From positions 372,001 to 436,000 of the forward strand of contig CALYLX010000079.1 of NCBI GenBank assembly GCA_944990035.1: a stretch of DNA of 64,000 nt, read 5' to 3'. The stretch comes from Clitopilus passeckerianus (Eukaryota > Basidiomycota > Agaricomycetes > Agaricales > Entolomataceae). Within the stretch, counting starts at the first letter, position 1. Each line of letters begins with the position of its first letter. A model generated the notes under the pieces. The model searched no databases and was not told the origin of the DNA. It was given only the letters and a program-made list of their open reading frames with translations. A program made the translations under genes and the position numbers. Shown piece by piece: positions 57,811 to 64,000 of this stretch.

Positions 57811-58058
57811 ATCTAAATACGGAAAAAACCGCGGTACCGCGATAACCGGCGCCTACCGTCCCAGCGTCTACTGACAACTCGACGCATCTCGCGGCTGCCT
57901 CAATTATTGGCCATAACAATTCAAAAAAAATCGTATAAATTCCAAATAAAATACAGTATACTTTTGAAACCACCTTTAGTACATTGGGAGTAATAAATAC
58001 CATATAGAAGCAAGATTGGGCAGCATAGATTAAATAAAGTACATTTCCAACCAGAAAT

Positions 58059-61000
58059 TCACTCTTTGTTCTCCGTTTCCTTGTTGTTGTCACCTCGCAT
58101 TGAGCCTTGAATAATCTCAACTGTACGTTCAAACCCAGGATATGCCTCAGAAGTAACATACGACCTCAATCCCATCCGTGCTTTGAAGGTTTGTGATGAC
58201 ATATTGTGCTGAAGATGGTTGATTTGAAGTCGACCAGCTGAGAATGCACGCTCAGCATCTACGGATGTTGCTAGAATGCCCAGTCAGCACAAATATATGT
58301 CATCAAAAATGAATGTACCTGGAATTGAGCAGTAATCAAGCCCCATCTTTGCAAGCTGTGGCCGAGATTTAGTGATTTTAGTCCAGTGTCTGAGATAACC
58401 GCCCGCAGCTTGAATACTCTCAGCATCCATGGGAGGCTCCATTAAGTAGCGTTCGATACTATCTGGACGGGCTTCTTTGGCAGGTTTCTTGAAGGGAAAA
58501 CGCTTCGGCTTCTGTGATGTCTAATAATTACAATTAGCATTGCAGACACAAAAAATAATAGAGCCACCTACAGACTGCTCAACCAAAGGAGCGGGACTAG
58601 CAGCAGCGGTGCGGTAACGTGAGTTGAAACAGTTGATGACCATACTTCTTATCTTGCTTATTGTTGCATCGTCGAATCCATTGTCAGTGAACCACTGAAG
58701 TTTGCGGTCAGGACACATAACTATGCCATCAAATATTTAGAAAAATCACAAATCAATCAAGCCAACATACCCATGGCAATATGGTACATCTCAGCATCAC
58801 CGGTCAGAACAGAATATTTTTTGAGAAGTAGAAGAGCTGCCTCGGCCGCAATTCGTACAACTGGCCAGTCATGAAGTTGATTGGCAGTATCGTCTCGAAC
58901 CATCTTGAGGTTTTCCTCGAGCAGATGAAGCATTGGAATGATTTCAACAACCAATGGGACTTCAGCTTGAGAGAAAACATTTGTAATTGTTTCAAATTCC
59001 TGAAATGTATCAGTATCTGAGAAGATATTTGACATTTAACCTTACTTCAAGAATATCACATAGAATCTCAGAGAGATCCCATAGCCGGTCGGTTAAAGCA
59101 TATTTCTTGAGATTGTGGCGTGGAGTAGCAACCAATACCTTTACAATATCCTTGAAGTGAAGGTGAGATGACAGACAGGCAAAGTCTGAGTTCCACCGTG
59201 TTGCGACCCGTCGAGTAAGCTTGGTCTTGTTGCCTTTGATGTCGGGATTCTCAGTAAGAAGTTTCTCAAACTCTGCTGAAAGAGTTGAAGAATCATTGAC
59301 CCGCCTTGATAGCCCTGAAACCTGTGCAACCTGTTAGAAATATGCTCAGACTAATAAGCGTGATTAATGTCACTTACTCTTGGGAAAAGTTTCAGTGCTT
59401 CTTCCTCCTGGGTCTTGGACATAGTGACACCAACTTGTTGCATGTTGAATACAGCCTGGTCACGCATAGACCTGATGACAACTTTGTCATGAAGTTTACG
59501 CCCTTCATCTTCTTCCTCTTTCTCCTCATCCTCCTCCTCTGCTGCCTCCTCCTCGACTGCAAGAATGACATCAGGATCATCAGGATCATCTTCACCCTCT
59601 TCAACTACAACCTCCTCCTCAACTTCAGGTTCATTGGAAAACTCATCGGTATTTGCAGCTGCAACTTTGACTGACTTTTTTCGCTTGGGCCGTTTGAAGA
59701 AGAACGAGATGAAAATCTACGCAGAGAAATAAGACTTGGTACAGAAGAGCTTAGAATGTATTCACCTTGGCAATCAAGTTGATGATATGTGCATAACACC
59801 GAGCGCGAGCTTTCATTCCCAGGAACTTTCTCAGGTACTTTGGAAGTAACAGAGCGAGCCGATCACAATTTGAAGCATTATCCATGCAAATAGTAAACAG
59901 CTGTAGACCTTGTATGAGAAAATGAAAGCACTATACAGTTCGAACACTCACGAATTCCTCCAAGCCAAAACGCTGAATGCAGAGGGCAACAACACTCGCC
60001 AGGTACTCGCCATCATGGGCTTCGGTGAGGCTATTATGACTTTGGGCATAAGCAGCAGAAGCCAGAAGAATGAGTAACTTACCGTATGAACTCTAAGACT
60101 TGGCGATGAAGTTGCCCACGAGCAACCCAGACGATGACAATACCGAGATAGGATGTAAGGATGGGAGCAGTCCATCCATCAAGCACCAGATGGATTGTTG
60201 AAGCAAGGCTCAGAAAGTATGAACAAATGTCAAACGCAAGCTCCTTGTAGAGCGTGTTAACATCTCGGCTGACGGTAGAGGCAGATGGCACTTCGGTACC
60301 AGGACGTAGCATATCGATTTCAGCAAGATATTCGGGATCCTCGACAGAACTAAAGGGGCGCCCTTGTCGAACACATCGTGTAGCAATGAGAGCGCGATGG
60401 CGAGCTTTAGAGTAATTGAGATGGCCACTAGTAGCCCCTTTGCCAGTGGTTGGTCGAATGTCGTTAGCTCCCGGAGTAACTCCATTTTCTTTCTGGCAAG
60501 CCGTGACAGAGTTCCACATATTGGTTGTTCCTTGACTTCCAGATGCACCACGTTTACGGATATAAACATGTTTCTGAGAATGTTCCTTGCAGGTGAAGAC
60601 ATATTCGATGAAGTCGGGTGTGCCATCAAGTTTGTACTTTCGCTCAAGTGCAAGGTTGAAATGATTATACACATCTGATTTCCAAGTCAGACGTGAGGCA
60701 TCTATAATATTCTGGATGAGTCTTCATTCATGACTAGTTGATAACTCATTGCTCACCCAGGATCTTCTCATCGTCCATCTCCCACACCTCTTCATCGGAA
60801 AGCTTTACAACTGATATAGCCTCCTCACGACGCTTCTTCTTGACAGGTGAGACCAAGACAACCTGTTTCCGAGCTGGAGCCGGTGCCTGTGCAGGCAAGT
60901 GTGCAGGAGGATTGGGAGTTGGAGTGTTCGGGGCGTCGTGCTCATCATCAGAGCCAGGTGAAATATCACCAAGACGAAAGCTCTCTCCAGAGCTGGAACG

Positions 61001-61261
61001 CGCAGGTGGGAACACCATCCGTGCTGTCTGACGCACAGGGGTGGTAGGAGGGTTATTGAACACCTCCTCGGAGGTGGGTGGGACATTGGCGTCACCTGCA
61101 GGTTCAGCAAGCGATTGCGAAGCGCGGGCAGTACGTGCACCAGTAGCTGTGGCCTTTTTGCCGCCCCTTCCACCACGACCGCGACCACCTCTACCCCTAC
61201 CCGTAGGCTCTGCCACCTCCGGAGCCTCAGCGGTTCCCGCTTTGGCCTTCTTACCCGCCAT
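58059..61261 (-). CDS. hAT-family transposase, apparently intact
   Basis: The ATG at 61261 opens a basic Gly/Arg-rich N-terminus (RGRGGRGRGGRGGKK) and an acidic segment. Exon 1 joins exon 2 (donor near 60757, acceptor near 60702) in frame at DASRLTWKSDVYNHFN. A possible degenerate zinc finger with TCKEH follows. The RNase-H-like core shows HLVLDGWTAP (first Asp), CMDNASNCD (second Asp), a long acidic insertion, and RRVATRWNSDFACL. The C-terminal dimerisation region shows ERYLMEPP, ATSVDAERAFSAGR and RMGLRSYV, typical of hAT. The stop is at 58059-58061. About eight short introns are needed, and every block I could read continues without an in-frame stop; the exact exon set is not fully fixed. 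It should cut and paste this element. Confidence 0.82.
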
Positions 61262-61410
61262 CTAATGTTTTGTGAGTCGACAATCGTCGTTATCAACGAA
61301 CAGACAGCCAACAACGTCTATTTGTCTCTATTAGGATACAAAGGTGATGGGAGTTACTATAAAGGGTCGCGGTAGGCAACGGTAACCGCGAATCCGCGGT
61401 TTTCGTCCCG

Positions 61411-61430
61411 GACGGTACGGTACGGTACGG
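61411..61430. repeat. Right subterminal CGGTAC array of the hAT element
   Basis: GACGGTACGGTACGGTACGG lies about 65 bp inside the right end, in the same orientation as the left array. A copy of CCGCGAATCCG lies beside it. Confidence 0.75.
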
Positions 61431-61501
61431 TTAACCAAAAAAAGAGCGGTTTACGGTAAATACCGTACTTACGTAAACCGTGTTAGTCCTTAATTTCTTC
61501 G

Positions 61502-62132
61502 ATTAACAAGACCCGGTTAGTATCTATCAGGCTTGAGTACACACCAAAGTACACATGGCGGAGATTAAGTGTCCTAATGTAATTTCTCTCTTTCTATCAG
61601 CGCCACTGCAAGAGTGAGTTGGAAGGAGGTGGATTAGGGTGGTATATAGACAAGCACAAAGCTGAGGTAAGTATAGTACGGTACGATATGAAATATATAA
61701 TGAGATAAGATAATAAAGGAGATAGTGTCATATGAGAGAAATTCTGCTCTAGGTCGCGGTACGGCGTGTTTTCCTGACATTTTCGTCCAGAAATGCCTGG
61801 GAAGGTTTACAACTGCAGAACCGATGTAGCTGATTTCTCCTTCCACCGTAATGTAATTGTGTAATTCGCCAGCCATATAGCCATGACACTTAGAAACGGG
61901 ACTTGATTGGGACGTCGCTCATATAGATGGAAGCCATTGTGAATTTCTGTCTGGAGACTATTTATTGTCAGAGGTGTCGTTCCTGCCAAAACCCGAAGCC
62001 TTTGGGGACCGAGACGGCGAAGCCGCATGTCTTGTTTACTATAATTTAGCATTCTACATGCCTGGGCTGAGCGAATACTTGCGTGTTTTATTGTGTCCGT
62101 ATCTGGGATATCTGCATAAGAGTAATAATCAG
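61502..62132. other. Intergenic region between the hAT element and the F-box gene
   Basis: Short minus-strand frames (61876-61634, 62202-61807) overlap the F-box 3' side and show no domain. Nothing recognised. Confidence 0.35.
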
Positions 62133-63468
62133 TTAGTGCCATCGTGTCGATGCGTCTACTAGATATCCCAGTTTTCCTTCTGAATTCATCTTCGGCATAC
62201 ATTTTGCCAATTTTTTCATCGCTGTCTGGGCCACCTCATCCCACCAGGAAAATATCAGCTCGATGGCTGGAACTCCTTTAGAGAAGTGTCCGCCATCCAG
62301 AAGAACGTGTTCCAGCGACTCCCAAGCAAATTTCTCTATCAGCCCTCCCTCTAAAGAGTCAACAAGGTGGCCACGAAGTATCATGGATAATTTCTTGAAG
62401 CGGTCTCCAGGCGGAAGAGATCGGAGAAGGCCGCATAGCCAAAATACATTTGCCAGTTGATCTTCAGGCATTTGGTCGAGTGGGACGTGTCCGATATTCA
62501 GGTGCTCTAAGGCAACGTTTGCCTCGAGTGATAGTGGGTTACTTTTATCTACACATTCATATATTACCATTAGCGGCGTTAAAGCAAACTGGAAATGAAA
62601 GCTCACAGAAATCTGAATTCGACACGTGGAACTCCGCAACCGCAAGTTGAAGCCGAGTCAATGAGCTCCCAACATGGTGCACCAGGCGACATTGGTGGAT
62701 GAATTCTGCTGGAGCAACGATGGACTCGTCAATCTCCAGCTTCCGAACGCTCAATGTATGCGTGAGCAGAAGGTGGGTTATAGGTACCACAGGGCCGAAT
62801 CGGGGAATATGGATATAGAACTTGATCCCATCCAGTGTAGAAGTCTGTGGTACTAGTGCATCCGGAGTCGAATCAAACGAAATGTCCAAGTCTCTGATGT
62901 GGAAAGATGGGGCAACCAGGTGGCACTGTGTAATTTTCCCTTCAAGCTGTTCAAGTATATCCAGTATCTGTCTCGGATGGGAGAAAGTCGCATTGGAAAA
63001 GCCAATGATTGCAAGATTTTTCAGAGACGAGAAGGCTGCGATGGAGGAAGGGGATAACAAGGACCATGATAGGCCGATTAAGTGAACATTGGCGAGGCTT
63101 CTGAAGCATCCAATAGTTCGGGCAAATAGGAAGTTGAAGTAGCTGAAGCTATCTTCACTTGAATATTCGATGGCATGGGAGGTGTGTCCTATAAATCCAG
63201 CGCTTACTATGTAGGGAAGGAACGTGCACTCTTCTTCAACCTCTTCGGAAAGTAGGTCAATTAAGAGGAGGTCCCATAGCGAAGCTGTCGATGAAGAGAT
63301 CCAGATGGATATATTTCTGAAATACTGTTGTTGGGAATGGTGGAGCCAGGTTTTCGACACGAGCGCGCATGATGCTAGTGTATGAGGATCATCCCTAAGT
63401 CCTTTGATAACCCGTTCATGAAGCTCGATAGGTAAGTCCCCCAGGATTTTGCTAGGGACAACCACCAT
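62133..63468 (-). CDS. F-box protein
   Basis: Two exons, 63468-62607 and 62548-62133, joined by a 58 nt GTGAGC-TGTAG intron, give 425 residues in frame. The F-box is at the N-terminus, near residues 8-55: ILGDLPIELHERVIKGLRDD, then TLASCALVSKTWLHHSQQQYF, the classical agaricomycete form. The rest shows leucine-rich spacing (SLKNLAIIGFSNATF; LSVRKLEIDES), without clear LRR periodicity. It would act as the substrate receptor of an SCF ubiquitin ligase, in cytosol or nucleus; the substrate is unknown. It is not close to the F-box-like gene at 41.9 kb in sequence. No break seen. Confidence 0.85.
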
Positions 63469-64000
63469 AGATTCCGGTGAAATAAGTACGCGTTATCGAT
63501 GGGGGAAGATGCAATGACGGCCGTTTGTTCTTTCTGATACTATGAATAGTTGGCCGGCATAGTCGGATATTTCGGTTTCCTGGGCTTGAATGAGATCAGA
63601 CCGGCCCTCATGCACATATGCTGCTTGAGGGACCTCTCCCACTGATTCTGGCACTACATGCGTCATCGATTCATTCTCTTGCTAAAGTAGAATTTACTCT
63701 GGAATATGGAATATCATCAACAGTTCTCCTGAGGGTTTGTCGGTATTTGTCGGTACACCAAATTTGATCTCAGGATTTCTCACAAGCTATCATATCTCTA
63801 CATTCATTGTGCTAGCAACAGGTCAAGTGACTTCCAACACGTATAGGACACGCACTCAAGGTTGAGGTAATCGCCTGGATGGTGTGAGTCCTGAGGCGGG
63901 GGTGCTTCGCGATCTTGACTCGGAACATATGCTACGCGAAGAGGCTATGTCTAGAAGACAGGATATAACGTTAGGTGCCGTTTTAAATCAACACCGACCT
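63469..64000. other. Upstream region of the F-box gene
   Basis: No gene recognised. It includes the F-box promoter; I see no clear TATA box. Confidence 0.35.

Larger units (their letters stand above)
57739..61501 (-). mobile_element. Complete hAT transposon with 8 bp target duplication
   Basis: The element spans 57747-61493 (3747 bp). It begins TAAGGACTGGCACGGT and ends with the inverted form of TAAGGACTAACACGGT, a 16 bp terminal inverted repeat with two mismatches. ATTTCTTC is found directly outside both ends (57739-57746 and 61494-61501), the 8 bp duplication expected for hAT. Just inside both ends lie subterminal motifs in direct orientation, CCGCGAATCCG and a CGGTACGGTACGGTACGG run, likely transposase-binding arrays. 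A single transposase gene fills the middle on the minus strand. No internal insertion is seen. Confidence 0.9.

Overview
This 64 kb window looks like nuclear DNA of an agaricomycete (mushroom-forming) basidiomycete. The evidence is genes packed with 45-65 nt GT-AG introns, a fungal seven-helix receptor, expanded BTB and F-box families, and many Ty1/copia, Ty3/gypsy, hAT and pogo-type elements. It is a gene-poor, repeat-rich accessory region; I see no rRNA, CRISPR array or mitochondrial block.

Layout. 0-5.6 kb: three uncharacterised genes, one running in from the left edge, one broken minus-strand gene, and one intact six-exon gene with a cysteine cluster. 6.8-13 kb: a decayed, 3'-truncated copia element on the minus strand, interrupted by two solo LTRs of Tf1/sushi-like families and carrying a solo LTR of its own family next to its 5' LTR; each solo LTR has a 5 bp target duplication. 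14.4-21.3 kb: a nine-exon receptor (minus) and an eight-exon seven-helix membrane protein (plus), apparently intact. 18.7-25 kb and 32-35.4 kb: copies of a dispersed repeat carrying a TACGTCA box. 26.6-47.7 kb: three double-BTB genes (two intact, one with a frame break), a BTB 3' relic, an F-box gene, an F-box relic, and two copies of an 81-residue gene in duplicated segments. 47.7-61.5 kb: a pogo-like transposase gene with one late stop, two minus-strand genes of unknown family (one cut by a gypsy insertion), a truncated gypsy element with a self-priming layout, and an apparently complete hAT element with matching 8 bp target duplications. 62.1-63.5 kb: a second F-box gene.

There is no single pathway here. 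The host content is receptors plus BTB/F-box proteins, families that recruit substrates to ubiquitin ligases; the rest is mobile DNA in different states of decay. Most nonsense codons in the decayed genes can be explained by C-to-T change. The hAT element is the exception: it has ends, target duplication and a gene with no visible break. Exon models were built by hand; those for both BTB genes, the receptor, the seven-helix gene, the cysteine-cluster gene, the pogo transposase and the second F-box gene close in frame.
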